From Gamsiella multidivaricata (Eukaryota > Mortierellomycota > Mortierellomycetes > Mortierellales > Mortierellaceae), in the NCBI RefSeq assembly GCF_025024155.1, contig NW_026251759.1:124001-188000 (forward strand): 64,000 nt of DNA. The letters are read 5' to 3'. The notes under the pieces are model-generated. The model was not told the DNA's origin. It saw only the letters and a list, made by a program, of their open reading frames with translations, and did no database searches. A program made the position numbers and the translations under genes. Shown one piece after another: positions 49,266-61,839 of the stretch. Each line of letters starts with the position of its first letter. Positions within the stretch are counted from its first letter, which is position 1.

Positions 49266-50712
49266 ATGACGAACAAACGACAGATGACCTTCGAGGCCAA
49301 CGAAACAGTTCTCTGTTTCCATGGGCCATTATTGTACGAGGCTAAGGTAACGCCGCAAGGATACCACATCGACTGAGCCTTGATAGCAGGAGCATTCATG
49401 CAACCCAGACCAGCTCATTTACTTTCGAATTCAACTCGACTCTAGATTTTAAAAACAGACTGGAGGAGTCTCGATCCCCTTCATGGAGAAGAGGGTCCTG
49501 TCTATCTTGTCCATTACCGCGGGTGGAAGCAGACGTAAGCAACACTCCTTCAGCTTTAAGTCCTGCTATTGTGCCTTTCCGAACCATCTGTTCACTAACA
49601 ACAAAGCCGTGTTTGAATGCTTTAGGTGGGATGAATGGGTTCCAGAGTCAAGGGCGTTAAAGTGGAACGAGGCTAATCTAGCAAAACAAGCCAGCCTGAA
49701 AGAGTCATATCCCGGTAAAAAAAAGGCTGTACCAAAGACGTCGGGATCAACTGAGAGCTCAGACAGAGGAAAGAAGCGTGCAAAGGATACAAGCGTGGAC
49801 AAGGAAGAGGAATTCACAAAGCGACCCGAGATCAAAGTACCGATACCCGACTCATTGAAGGTGCAGCTCGTGGACGATTGGGAGAATATCACTAAAAACC
49901 AACAGGTTAGGCTCTTTTCGCCCACGGATTTGTACTGGTTTCGTTGTGGTGGACATTATCACTGAAACTTTTTTATTTGTAACAATCAGTTGGTGCCTCT
50001 GCCACGGACGCCAAATGTTGTGCAAATCCTGGAAATGTACAGGGACTCGAAAAAGGACAAGAAAGCGTATGTGTTATTTGAACGCCCGATGTTCATGAGC
50101 GATATAATCATGAATATGAATCAAGTTCTCATCGCTGATTTGTATTTATTGGTTTTCATTCATTGCGACACCAGTAAGAACGATGAGATTTTCCAGGAAG
50201 TGCTGTCAGGAATTAAGACGTATTTCGACAAGTGTCTGGGCAATATGTTGCTTTACCGGTTCGAGCGTCAGCAGTATGTGGACATCAGGAAAAAGAACAC
50301 AGGCAAGGAGGACTCTGAAATTTATGGAGGCGAGCATCTCCTACGGCTCTTTGGTAAGTAGTCGCGTTTTATTTTGAGCGCGCTCTGTCTTGGTCTTCAT
50401 GAATCTGACTTGCTATCTTTTCTATGTGCATAGTGCAATTCCCAATGCTTATCGCACACACACAGATGGACCAGGATTCAATCAATGCTCTCCGAGAAAA
50501 TTTGGTCGACATGCTCAAGTACGGGAATAGCGCCCGGATTACGTTTAATTCAAAGGATGTCTCATATGAAGGAAATGACCGATACTGACAACCCATCGCT
50601 GCTGAACCCATGTTATGCCATCAATAGGTGGATGCAGAAGAACCACAAGGAGCTGATACTGTCAGAATACGAGAACGCCAGTCCTGCGTACCAGTCGATT
50701 GTCAAGTCATGA
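49266..50712 (+). CDS. EAF3: Eaf3/MRG15 chromodomain protein
   Basis: Seven exons (49266-49346, 49446-49534, 49626-49905, 49990-50066, 50175-50353, 50434-50518, 50628-50712) encode 291 aa. The chromo barrel (about residues 8-75) shows ETVLCFHGPLLYEAK, VYLVHYRGWKQTWDEWVPES. A basic linker follows and then the MRG domain (about 130-290): LVDDWENITKNQQLVPLPR, VLSGIKTYFDKCLGNMLLY, GGEHLLRLFVQFPMLIAHT and ASPAYQSIVKS. The protein reads H3K36 methylation and serves both the NuA4 acetyltransferase and Rpd3S deacetylase complexes. Both domains are complete. The second methyl-lysine cage feature WDEW is formed by the exon 2-3 junction. AATAAA lies at 50879. Confidence 0.94.
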
Positions 50713-51354
50713 ACCCATTCCTAAAACAGTTCTTCAAAAACAGCATTCGCGTACTACACTACCAAGTCAAGGAGAGCATGGTGCCATGTCCTGGCCTGCC
50801 TTGTCCTGTCCTGTCGTGCCGTGTTGTGTCCTGAGCAGAGCAGCAGCAGTCCTCGCATTACAGTTTCCTATGGCCGCGAATAAATGAAAGGAAACCCCAA
50901 TTTATATTAAATTTTCCATGAACAATGAAAGCCCGCTGGTGTAAATATAGCGAGCATTAGGTTAATGCAGTGGGGATGGAAGGTCAAAGGGACCCCCTGA
51001 TTGATGGCACAAACTGAGAACCATGCCTCGGCACTACTGCGTCATGGTCTGCAAGAGTGACACTGGCTGATCGCATGGTGTCCTGGTAGACTCACCTGCA
51101 ACCCCCACTCTCACTCTTGACTCCACTCTCCATCCGCCCCTTCCCCTTTGCAGCAACCACCTTAAACTTCCTTGCACTTTTCTCACCTCGCACTTCCCAG
51201 CTCTTCTATCCTTCTCTGTCCTTTCCCTCTCCCTTGCCTCCTAGCATCGCATTTCTTCGACACTCATCTCAACCTCAACCTACTAAACTCGACTCTGGGG
51301 TTCCTGTCCTATCCTCACTCGGTTATTGCCATCTCTCGCGCAGTTGCCTGAACT
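50713..51354. other. Intergenic between EAF3 and DENN gene
   Basis: A TGTCCTG-type degenerate repetition (about 50785-50835) lies in the EAF3 3' UTR region before its poly(A) signal at 50879. A strongly C/T-rich tract (51095-51310) precedes the DENN gene. No other gene is seen. Confidence 0.5.
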
Positions 51355-54300
51355 ATGACCGGACAAGCACCATCTCCGAAGCGCATCGCAGACTATTTTT
51401 TCATGGTCGGGCTGAGAGATGACTTTACCCTAACAGAGACACCAACAGAAGACCAACACAGATGCGAACAGGAGAATGCACATGCACATCGCATGAATAA
51501 CAATCCACCAATTCTGTTCAGCAATGATTCCACATACAATCATACGATCGTGCACAGTTCACTGTTCAATGGTGACACAACGAACAAGAATACAGTCTTG
51601 CCACCATCTACAGCAATAGAGGCGGGGGCATTCACTATAGCGGGTCAGACAACGGCCGCAAGGTCGCCCAACCGCACACGGTCCAAGTCCATGGCGCAAC
51701 CAGCTTATTCCCTTACTACTGCTACCGCGCAGATGCCTCCCACTCTTCCCAGCCATGGCGAGGGATGGCAGACTCAACAAAGTAAGTCCGGTCTTTCGTG
51801 CTTCATTGAGTCCCGAGATTTGTCTCTTCACAGTCTGACAATGCCATGTGTAAATGTATCCGGATTGCTCTATTCAACTTCTCAAATGAAGTTCTAAGTC
51901 CAGGAACAGAGCCTTTTGTCCCTCAAAGGGCGCCCGTAGCACGTAGGACAAGCATTCTCTCCACAAGATCGAATAACCCCGGCAAGAGATCGGGTACCGT
52001 GAGTGACATTAGTCGCAAAGGAAGCACTGGACTTCACCACAAACCGACCTATCGACACGTTTCGGCAGGCACGCTTTTCAAAACAGTACAAGAAGGAGTT
52101 GAGCATCCTCAACTTACCATAGACTCTCAGGCTGGACCTGGTAAGTGGTTTGCACATTCCGTACTTGTGCTGACTTATCTCGATCATACTTCCATGTTCT
52201 TTACTGAGGTACATCTGATTTTACATGGCACTTCTAGTATCCGCTTCACAGCGACATGGCACATACCCTACTACACCAACATCCGCCACGACTTTACACC
52301 AGGACAAAGCCGCTCTCTCTGAGCAGGACATGAAGACTTCGGCACTCAGTAAAAACATGGCCATGATGCGGAGTCGATCCAGGACATTTCACGGAACTCA
52401 GCATTTTCAGACAGACATCCATAAAGATGCAGCACAAAAACCACTAGATACACACCCAGCGGAACGTCTTTTTCAGCCTATCGTGACATGTAGATATCCA
52501 GAGAAGGACTGGAACGACGCGGAAGTGTTTCCACCGCATCTGCCAATGGTTAGCTGGATTTCGCGGTCAAATTGAATGCAGTAATGGTAAATCGGCCTCC
52601 TATGTCTTCTTTCTAACGCAAAACGATATGTGCATCTAGTTTTGTTTTCCAGGAGAGTTATCTTTCAAGCTACAGGAGGATCGGCCGCCAACGACATATC
52701 ACTCGTTTGTTATGACGCAGGAGAGCGGGAATCGCTCATACGCCATGTGTGTAACACTGTACGAACGTCTACCAAAGCGCATGCAGTGGCAGTTTGATGC
52801 ATTGTGTCAGAACTGGACCAGGAGTCATATGGCAAGTTGTTGATCCAGGAAGCTTTACCCGAATGGATTAATTCGTGCCACCACTGTCGCCCATATTGCT
52901 AACACAAATGCACGTCTCTCTTCAGTCCGAGAGCGAGATGGAATATGCGAAGGTCATCAAAGCAAAGATCTCTAGAGAAAAGGCGCTCTTGCGTGGACTG
53001 CAGGACAGACTACGGGAGGAGCGGACACTCGGAAGAAATGATAGCATTATGGAGTTGAAGCGGGATGTTGTGGATGTGGAAGAGAAGCTGTCTCTTCTGG
53101 AGGATCAAATGCAGCCATGGAGAAGGCTCTTTATCGAAGCTGAGGATGTCTGGGTCCCACGGTGCGTTGGCTTGATCAGCCCGATACCATATCATTATCT
53201 GCTGCGAGACTGGCTGCTAGCAGTTGTGGTCGCATGTTCAGGAGGAGTAGAATATCCGGGAATGAGTCTGAACTCCTTGCGACTTGAACGGTAAGCAGGA
53301 ACGGAGAAGTGCCATTTAAAAGGACCAAAAGTCGGTTGCCTTCATACTAACACAACTGTTTATTAACAGATATGTCAGGAACATCATTCACGATGTCACT
53401 GTCCCGCCTCTTGGAAGGACGGAAATCGCAATTTCAGTGAACAACCGACTCATCTACGCATCTAGACCCGCGCTTAACAGCGTCCCCATTGTCAAAAACG
53501 TAAGCTCAGAGCGTTTGTCCTATGAGGACGAAATTACTGCAACTTCTTTCTCATGACATTTTCTCCTCCTTAGTTCTCATTGTTTCCGCTCTTCCGCTGT
53601 CTCTCATCCGAAAATGTGGTCACTCTCATGGAGGTATGTGTCAGGGATGAATATCGATCCACAGGATTGAGTTATACGAGGAGAGCAGCGATTGATATGT
53701 TCATCTGCGTAATCTAGGTCATGCTTTCCGAAGGCAGGATCATATTGGTGTCGTCGTACCCGGGGATGCTCACGCTCGCGAGCGAAAGCATTCTTTACTT
53801 ATTCTTCCCTTTATACTGGCAAGGAGTGTATATCCCGATTTTGCCAGCCGCCTTGATGACATGCCTTCAAGCACCCGTGCCCTATATCATCGGTGTTGAA
53901 CGGAGCTGCTGCGACCCTGACTTTCCGCCAGAGGATGTAGGGTTTTTTTAATTAATTTTACGGCTAATATCTATCATTACACTGCAGGAATTGTAAACTA
54001 GGTTACTAACTTCATTATTGGTTTCAATTTCATTTCACACGGCGCAATAGGCATGCGTGGTTGACCTGGACAAGGGTACCATCAATGTCCAACTGGCGCC
54101 AGTACCACTGCCGCCTCGGCCGCGAAGGAAACTTATCCAGTCCCTGGAGCAGTATTCATCCGCCTGCACTGCAGATGGTGCGTCCTCAGGTCCTCCCAAA
54201 TATGTGCAAGAGGCATATCCACATTCTCGTCTGACCTTGTTCTGCGGTGTGTCTCGAGCGCCACGCTGGAATAGGAAATTGGACAGTCTGAGACCGCCCG

Positions 54301-56404
54301 TTGCCTCTACGCTTTCTGTTGCTACTAGTGCCTCCTCTGTTCCAAATACATCGCCAGCAGTCAGTAGGAAATCCTCCACTAACACTCTGGGACATCGTGG
54401 ATTGAACCCGAATGTGCTGCCGATAATCCCCAAGGTTGATTTCGAAAAGGAGACATTGCTGGAGGGTTTTGGGGAGATGAAGGCGGAAGAGAGCGTCCCA
54501 GGCGATCCAGAAAGGCCCATGAGAGAAACTGTCAGTAAGAAAGATCTTCGATCGGTAGCAGACACGATGGATTTGAGGATAAACCAAATTGCGCCAGAGC
54601 AGGTAAGGCGAATGACATGCTATGTCGCTCGTATTTGAAGTAGGTATCGAGGAAACAACGATTAATGGACCTTGGCTACTTTGTAGGAGGTAACAGAGTC
54701 ACTCAATATGGCAACACGTAAGATCCTATCCCCACAACGTGCTCGTGCCAATTTGTTCGAAGTTCCCAAAAAGCAGGAGGCAGGCGGAAATCAGCAGACG
54801 CCACGGCAACAATTACTTCAACCCGTGGATGCAGCTAGCAATCGTGGTCGCAGTAACAGCTATAGTACCCTTTTGACGCTATCGGATGGCATAAATGAGA
54901 GACTGGCACATCGAGCATCTGTAACATCGCTCGAGTCTTCAGGCTCGAGTATCTTCCAGCGGTCAGCTCCGATAGGTGGCACTCACGGGGCAACCGGCAG
55001 AGGTTCTCCCATGTCGACTATGACCTCCAATACCATGGCCAGCATCAATGGGCCAAGTTTTGCATTCTCGCACCAACAATACCCGTCCTCCTCGACCACT
55101 TCGCTTCCGCCACTGGTGCCGACGGACTCCACCAACAACAGCCAGAACCAAGGCGGTATCGGATTTATTGAAGACGAGATCGAGAGCGAACCTAGTCCTT
55201 CGATACCCATCACAAAGGAGGGCCACGTTCTCTCTATGGTGCCGAACCCTATTCCCATGTCTGTGCTCAACTGCCGCTGTGGTATCTGCTCGCGTGCCCT
55301 TGCAGCCCATCATCAAGTCTATAGATGCGATGGGTGTTCACTTTTTGTGCATGCGGGATGTATCGAGGAGCTGCTCTACCCCTGTGTGCCGCGTGGATTC
55401 GACGAGTCTGGGATCTGCTGGAGCGTCTTGCAGATGTGGGCAGGCCTTCTGAAAGGGTATCGATCAGGTATCCTTGCGGGACAAGCGCTGCAACAGCAGC
55501 AGTTTCAGCAGCAGATTCAGATGCAAATGCAGACGCAGGGCCATGGCCTGAGGGGATATGGGCACTCGAGACAGCTGTCAAGCAGTGGAAGTGAGAGCGA
55601 AAAGGAGAGCAAAGACAGGTTCTCTTGGGCCAGCTTCCGTGGGTGGACTAGTCGGAGCAGTGCTAACACGAGTAGCCCGGCACAGGCTCCAAGAAGTTCT
55701 ACGGTGTTGTCTTCGGCCGCGGTTCAATCACAGCCCCCCCACACACAGACACAACAACCGCAGACCAGAGCAAGGAGGGGAACGAACAGCAGTGTCGTCA
55801 GTGATACAGTCCGGTTCCATCGCGACGTGTTCTTGAAGAGCGTGGACAAGGATGCCAGGGTAGGTGTTGCATATGTTTCTGTCTGAACAAGATACAGCAG
55901 CAGTTCTTCATCGACATTAACGTATGTGCACTCTCAATAGCCGTTTATGAATTCCTTTACCGAATCTCAGGCATTCGTGCAGTTTGTGCAGGACAGAGTC
56001 GATCGTTCCCCTGGAGACCCAGAGATTATGTTTTTTGATGAAGTGATCAAGGCTAAGATCAACCGCTCCCGCTTCCGGCTAGGCAAAGAGGAGACCAAGT
56101 TTCTGGATGTAAAGACTCTTATTTCTAAGGATGTTGATTTGTTTCCTTGTGCATTTTAGAGCGTATAAAACTAAACAGCTCGATGTTTCCGCGTGTAATT
56201 AGGACGCTTCTTATGGTATCCAAAGCACTGTCAAAGCCGTTGCACCGTCGGGCGAAATACAGGAGTATGGTAAGTACCTAAGGCTCTTCACAGCAAGTCT
56301 CGCGTTGCAGGTGAACACTCTCTCTAACAGCTTCTTAACTCTCTGACGTTTTAGATGATGACTCACGGCGATTTCCTACACATCTGAACCCTGCGTATTT
56401 ATAA
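51355..56404 (+). CDS. Tripartite DENN domain protein with inserted C1-type zinc finger, probable Rab GEF
   Basis: Thirteen exons (51355-51781, 51904-52140, 52238-52548, 52640-52831, 52926-53290, 53370-53499, 53574-53633, 53718-53936, 54051-54602, 54687-55859, 55941-56108, 56203-56269, 56355-56404) join in phase to about 1316 aa. The uDENN part begins at IADYFFMVGLRDDF and continues with LPMFCFPGELSF and YHSFVMTQESG after a long Ser/Thr-rich insert. The cDENN core has FSLFPLFRCLSSENVVTLME, EGRIILVSSYPGMLTL and LYLFFPLYWQGVYIPILP. A low-complexity stretch precedes a Cys/His-rich finger (CRCGIC, YRCDGC, VHAGC). The dDENN part is VFLKSVDKDARPF, QAFVQFVQDR. DENN proteins activate Rab GTPases in membrane traffic. 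Intron 4 uses a GC donor (GCAAGT). Poly(A) signal AATAAA is at 56452. Confidence 0.92.
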
Positions 56405-56594
56405 AGAAACGCTGTATCTGAACTTGACAATACTTTGCTCTTCCCCACTGCAATAAAGAAAGGGGGGAGTTTGGTCATCAAATATGGTCTCAATCTGGGC
56501 GAAGTCGATGCAAGATGTATTGTTGCCTCTAGGCTTCTTGTGGCCATTCATGCACCCATAATTAATTGATACATCGTACCCGTCTACATATGTA

Positions 56595-57512
56595 TTACTT
56601 GCTGCTCTGGTTCTTGACCCAATCCTTGGTCGCTATCTCCAACTCGACCCTCTCGCCCATCCACTCTGGCATCCTGTCTACCTGTTTGAACCCGAATTTA
56701 TAAAACAATCTCAACGCCGGGACCTGCGAACCCTGCAGCACGACCTTGACCGTCTGTACCTTGTTCTTCTTTATGAAGCTGGCGCTGCTGGTCGTCGTGC
56801 CGGCGGAGGGATTTCCACTCAGCTGATCCATCGCAGTCTTGAGAAGCAAGGTTCCACATCCGTTACGCTGGTGCGGCTCCTGAACCGCCCAGTTCACAAG
56901 ACGGGCCTCGTTCGATCTTTTGTCGACCAAGGCGCCGATGCATCCGATCACGGGGCCGTTATTTTGCTCCAGGACCCAGAACCTGTTATCCTCCTTGTTG
57001 CTACTGCTGTTGCTGTTGTTCGCTGATGCGGATGATGCTGATGGGGAGGAGGAGGGGACATTGGAGCCCGAGGGTTCTGTGGATCGCTTCTTGAGAGACC
57101 CTGACGACGCCTTCGCGGCGGTTGCAGTGGCGGAAGTCCCATCCTTCTGCTGCTGTCCCTGATCCTGCACTTGTTCCTGATCCTGATCTCCAAAGGCATC
57201 TAATCTTCCCACGACCTCGGGTCCGGAGGCCGCGGTCGAGGCCTCGTAAAGCAATGTCAAGAACAAAATCGCCTGAGCCAAAATAACGGACCCCGCCAAG
57301 ATCGTGAGGACCTCGCTATAGTTCTGAAGATGTGTTTGACGGAACTTGAAGATCGCGGTCGAGATCGCGGTCCAGAGGATTAGGGCCATGGGACGGAGCT
57401 TGAGGAAATTGAAGGAGGCAGGGACGGATCGCATGTGGGTGTCGAAGAGCAACTGGGCTACCCCCGGACGATTCGTAGACGAAAGCGCCTGGATCTTGAG
57501 TGAGGACGACAT
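56595..57512 (-). CDS. NAT8-like membrane-anchored N-acetyltransferase
   Basis: A single exon of 305 aa. After VAQLLFDTHMRSVPASFNFL the N-terminal third has two hydrophobic segments (about residues 40-55 and 70-90, the second including LTILAGSVILAQAILFLTLL). A Gln- then Ser-rich linker of about 70 residues follows. The C-terminal GNAT domain has FWVLEQNNGPVIGCIGALVD, ARLVNWAVQEPHQRNGCGTLL (acetyl-CoA loop Q-R-N-G-C-G) and LRLFYKFGFKQ. The arrangement of a hairpin membrane anchor and a GNAT domain resembles NAT8-type ER acetyltransferases. Substrate is unknown. The gene is intronless and converges on the DENN gene with 190 bp between stop codons. Confidence 0.85.
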   Translation of the reverse strand: MSSSLKIQALSSTNRPGVAQLLFDTHMRSVPASFNFLKLRPMALILWTAISTAIFKFRQTHLQNYSEVLTILAGSVILAQAILFLTLLYEASTAASGPEVVGRLDAFGDQDQEQVQDQGQQQKDGTSATATAAKASSGSLKKRSTEPSGSNVPSSSPSASSASANNSNSSSNKEDNRFWVLEQNNGPVIGCIGALVDKRSNEARLVNWAVQEPHQRNGCGTLLLKTAMDQLSGNPSAGTTTSSASFIKKNKVQTVKVVLQGSQVPALRLFYKFGFKQVDRMPEWMGERVELEIATKDWVKNQSSK

Positions 57513-57944
57513 TGCTTGGCTGTACTCTTGTGGTATGTTGCTTTGACCGGCTGACTGGCTTGCTGGGTTGAGTGTCCGACTGAGTTGGGGTTTATGGAAG
57601 AATGAAGGAGATGAGGAAGGGATGAGGAAAAAGAGATGAGGAAGATGAGATGGTGGAGACTACTCCAGAAAGTCGCACGACTGTACACGGAGTACGATCC
57701 CTCCCCCCTCGTGAGAAGGTCGCTCTCACACGGTCTTGTTTAAATTGTGCACTCTTTTGCATTCAATTGGCGCAACCTTCATCCGCACAAAGTTCATAAC
57801 GTTTTGTTTGTTTGTTTGTTTGTGAGTGGGCCAAAATTGTATTATATTGTTCAAGCATCGTAATGTCAATAAGCGAGAGCGTGTGTTTGTGTGAAGGCGA
57901 TAGATGGTATGTAGAGAGTATCTGGCTGTTACACGAGTATGAGT

Positions 57945-58018
<74 letters not shown>

Positions 58019-58096
58019 AAGAGATGCGGCAGCGGATGGCTATAGAAAGCAGCAGTTGTTTGGTCCTGAACTCGAAAAAATGTCCTACAGTCGCGA
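57513..58096. other. Intergenic with TTTG and GA simple repeats
   Basis: The left part is the promoter of the NAT8-like gene (minus strand). A short TTTG repeat (about 57803-57823) and the GA run at 57949-58014 follow. The right part is the G-beta 3' flank. No gene is seen. Confidence 0.55.
57949..58014. repeat. (GA)33 microsatellite, 3' of the G-beta gene
   Basis: Thirty-three uninterrupted GA units (66 bp) end 82 bp beyond the G-beta stop codon, so the transcript strand would carry (TC)n in the 3' UTR or just after it. It is a pure purine/pyrimidine asymmetric tract. Confidence 0.95.
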
Positions 58097-59508
58097 TCAA
58101 GACCAGACCTTCAACGTCGTGTCCCAGCTTCCAGTACACATCGCCATACCATCGCTTGCAACTCCCAAACAGCTGACACGGTTTTCGTGTCCCATCAGCA
58201 CGCCGACTCGCTCACCACGCAGGGTGTCCCAGACATTACAGTTGAAATCATCGTATCCTGCAAACATGAGCCGTCCAGAGATCGAGAACGCGACCGAGGT
58301 GATGCCGCAGAGAATGTTGTCGTGTGTGTAGATGTTCATCTCGCGATCCGCTCGAAGGTCGAATAAGCGACACGACGCATCGTCTGACCCAGTTCCAAAT
58401 GCATCGCCGTTGGGGAAGAATCTAGACGTGGGACAAGCATTAAAAAAAAAAGCATGATTTAGGGCCAGTGTTTCCCTTCAAAGACTCATCTCACGTTGCT
58501 GTTATCCTCGTGAGGGGACTTACTGCACAGCGTTGATATCGGATTCATGTCCAGTAAATGTCTGAACGCAGCGTCCAGATCGAATGTCCCACACTTTTGC
58601 TGTAGAGTCGCACGCTCCAGAAACAAATAAGCGCTGATCGGGTGAAAGCGATAAACTAGTTACAAAACAAAACAAAAAAAGCATAAAAAAAATAGTTAGC
58701 TACTACTTCATCCTCGTCTGCTCTGGTGATGTCCCCCTGCTATGTTCGCTTACCTCATGACATCGCCCGTATGGTCGTTGAATTCCATGACCTTTATTCC
58801 TGCATCGATATCCCACAGCATACAGCTCATGTCTCCACTCGACGTCAGGATCTGCCGGTCGTTCAGGAATCGGCAGCAGGAGAGATAACCAGAATGTGCA
58901 CTCAATTCTCGTGCCACCTTCACAGCTCCTTCCCGAGTACGGAGATTGTAGATCGAACACATGTTATCGAGACCACCGCAGGCGACAAAGTTGCCTGTCG
59001 GCGCATAGGCGCAGGTCATGACCCAGGACGACCGCAGAGGGATGGCATACACCTTATTGGTTGTGTAAGCATCCCAGACGATCAACTTTCCATCCTGTGA
59101 GGCTGAGACCAGATGCCTCTTGTCCATGGCCCAATGCATGGCGTAAATCTTTGCCAGATGACCCTTGAGCACTCGTCGGATACGCATTCCGATGCGCGTC
59201 AATGGCTCCAGCTCTTGAGACATGACTCTCACTATATGACCAGGTAAGATTGAGCAAAAAAAAAAAAAAAAGACGGGTGAGAGATACATTCATACCAAAA
59301 CAAAAAATAATACGGTGGCAAGCCAAATAATGATCTCCTACTTCTTTTTCCAACATTAAAAAAAGGTTTGGGCGAAGGCCAATTCAGGTTCAGAGGACTA
59401 CTTACAGGACGTGTCATTGAGTGCGCTCTTCTTTTCCCTGATCTTGTCCTTCAAGAACTCTGCTTCCTTGCGGGCATTGGCAATGCGCTCTGCAATATCA
59501 GAACTCAT
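58097..59508 (-). CDS. Heterotrimeric G-protein beta subunit
   Basis: Four exons (59508-59406, 59231-58754, 58655-58524, 58421-58097) encode 345 aa. A charged N-terminal helix ([20 protein letters not shown]) provides the coiled coil for gamma-subunit binding. Seven WD40 repeats follow, beginning [17 protein letters not shown], with [65 protein letters not shown] and the final [28 protein letters not shown] and DVMSLSLSPD are hallmarks of the G-beta family rather than of other WD proteins. It signals with a G-gamma partner to pheromone, nutrient or cAMP pathways at the plasma membrane. The gene is flanked on both sides by purine-rich repeats. Confidence 0.95.
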
Positions 59509-60086
59509 GTTGATTGTCGTTTATGCCGTGCTCACTGGGACAGTTGATATTGTTGTGGTTGTTTTTGTTCCGTGTCGAAAAAAAACACTATATAAATGTC
59601 TTGCTGGGCAAGTGTGGATTTCACTAGAAAGAATAAATGAAAGAAAAGCGTCAGAAAGAGGATTTTATGAAAATTCGGCAGTTGTAAGACGATATAGCAG
59701 ATAGAAAAGATAGAGAGGGGAAGAAAAAAAGAGGGATAGAGAGAGAAAGAGAGAGAAAGAGAGAGAAAGAGAGAGAAAGAGAAAGATAAAAGAGGCGATC
59801 GAAAGAAGAGACAAAAGAAAGCTTGTTTGCAATATGTTCATCTCCATTAACATGCATGGATGAAATGAGCTTTTTGAAGATATCATCATATCCATAGAAA
59901 AATGAAGGAGCAGCTCTGAAAGTGCGTATCCTCGGATCGCTCCTATTTCCCCATCAATCTTAGTGTATGTGAGAAAATAACACAGATAACACAAGGGTGC
60001 TATAGGTCTACACACCCAATGGATTAAAAAAAAGGTGAATGCTGCTGTGTTTGTAGTTGTACCAGAATAGTGGGTTGGGCTGTAGG

Positions 60087-60118
<32 letters not shown>

Positions 60119-61839
60119 TAAAAAAGACGCGGGCACCGGCGACAATGGTACGTTCGAAAAAAGGTGTCTGTGTCCCTCGTTTGCCTTCCTTTTCGCTAGG
60201 ATAAGCACAGGAGAAGTGCGCAAGCTGCGATTGGGCAAGGTAGTGGTAGTGCAACGATGAAAACAGAGCAGTGAAGGGAGAGCGGGAACACATACGGGAC
60301 CGGAGTGTGCAGCCTAGCCAAGTATGGGCCGGTGTGCGGTAGATGGGATCTCGAAAGGAAAGAGCGAATGAGGATGGAGAAGAGGGAATGTGATTCGCAA
60401 TCGAGGAAGCAGGCGACTAGGGAGCGAATGGTGCGGAAGTGGGTGTGCAAGCGAGTGATGGGGATGGAATGGGCGAGGGAGAGAAGGGGAGGCAGAGAAA
60501 GATAAAAAAAAAAGAAAAAGAGGGGTTGGATAAATAAATGTCAGACAGAGGACGTGTTCACCAATTGTCGGGTTCAGAAGAGTGTATGCGCGCTTTGCCC
60601 TTTGTCCTCCAGTCCGCTCATGCAAACCCATATCGATTGACCTGGCCATGGATCTCAAACACGCATCTCCTTCTGCACAATGGCGCTGACTGACTTAGTT
60701 TCTTCACAGCCAGCCAGACTGACTAGCCACTATGGGCGGAATCCTCATCGATACACAAACACCGTTGTGCCATCCGTTCTTACCAGCCTACCATTCCCCA
60801 TCTGCATTATTTCTGAATACTTTGTGCGGACATAACTGCACCCTGAAGCCGTTACTCAAACGGCTGTTTTTTTGTTCGGTTCTGTTGCGCGTTGTGTTAC
60901 ATATTTGCTTCTCGCTCTCGCTCTCAATGCCCAACCTGGCAGGTGGCCATCTTCAAAAGCAGAGGGGGAGGAGGGTACATACGAGGGGGTTACACTTGGC
61001 GGACAATTAAACATCTTAAAGCACGGAGACAAAGAAGAAGAAAGAAGAAAAAAAAAAACGTATCGACATGTTCAGATGAAATGACAACAAAGAATGCAGG
61101 AGCGTTGAGAAGGGGAGGGGGTCTTCAAACATTGAACACGGAGACGGGACACGGCGCTAATTTTAAACAACTACGCCGATGCAATTAAGCACGATCCGCT
61201 GTCAGAACTTTCAGAGCATCCAGTCTTATGCAGTAGCGCCTCGCGTACCTTTTATCGCATTTCCTTTGATGTTTCTTTTTTCTTTTTTATCTGCATCAAG
61301 AGCGCGCGACCGGCATCCTACCTGCGACCGGTACCCTACCTGCGACCATTTTTTTTTTTTAAAAAATGTCCTGGGCAAATTATCATACTCGCGTAGAAGA
61401 CAGAAGAGCACTCGTTCAAATCACCTACTGTCTGTCACTCGAACAACGCGTCCGTCTCCGTCAACAAATCCAGTCCAGCCCAGGCTGATATCCAGCTACA
61501 CTCACCTACATATATTGTCCTTTTCTTTTGTTGTTTCCATAGGGTCAAAAAAAAAAGGGTTTATTAGTTTGAAACATCGCGGGGTAGCACGCTAAGGCCG
61601 ATCAATGCGACAAGCTTTGATCGAAGGATACAGAATGAACAACGGGGGCGTGCATTTGAGCAGACGGACCGGGGAAGAGCAATTCCGCCAACAGAGTAGA
61701 CTGGTACATAATTTCGATTGACAAATAACAGCCTTTATTGTACACGATTAGATAAGAAGACCTAACAACCAGAGATGGCATCCAGAGGTGCCCTGCACGT
61801 TGGTATATAGGTTGGACGACGGCAAAGGCAAAGTCCGCC
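59509..61839. other. Gene-poor stretch with many simple repeats, upstream of G-beta
   Basis: About 2.3 kb have no recognisable gene. Features seen are four GAGAGAAAGA units (59741-59780), a 30-nt A run (60087-60116), a long purine-rich tract (about 60270-60520), and 18-bp tandem units beginning CGACCGG at 61307 and 61325. The left part must hold the G-beta promoter, with a pyrimidine-rich sense strand. Adjacent to 61840 is the 3' end of the helicase gene. Open frames here are low-complexity. Confidence 0.5.
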
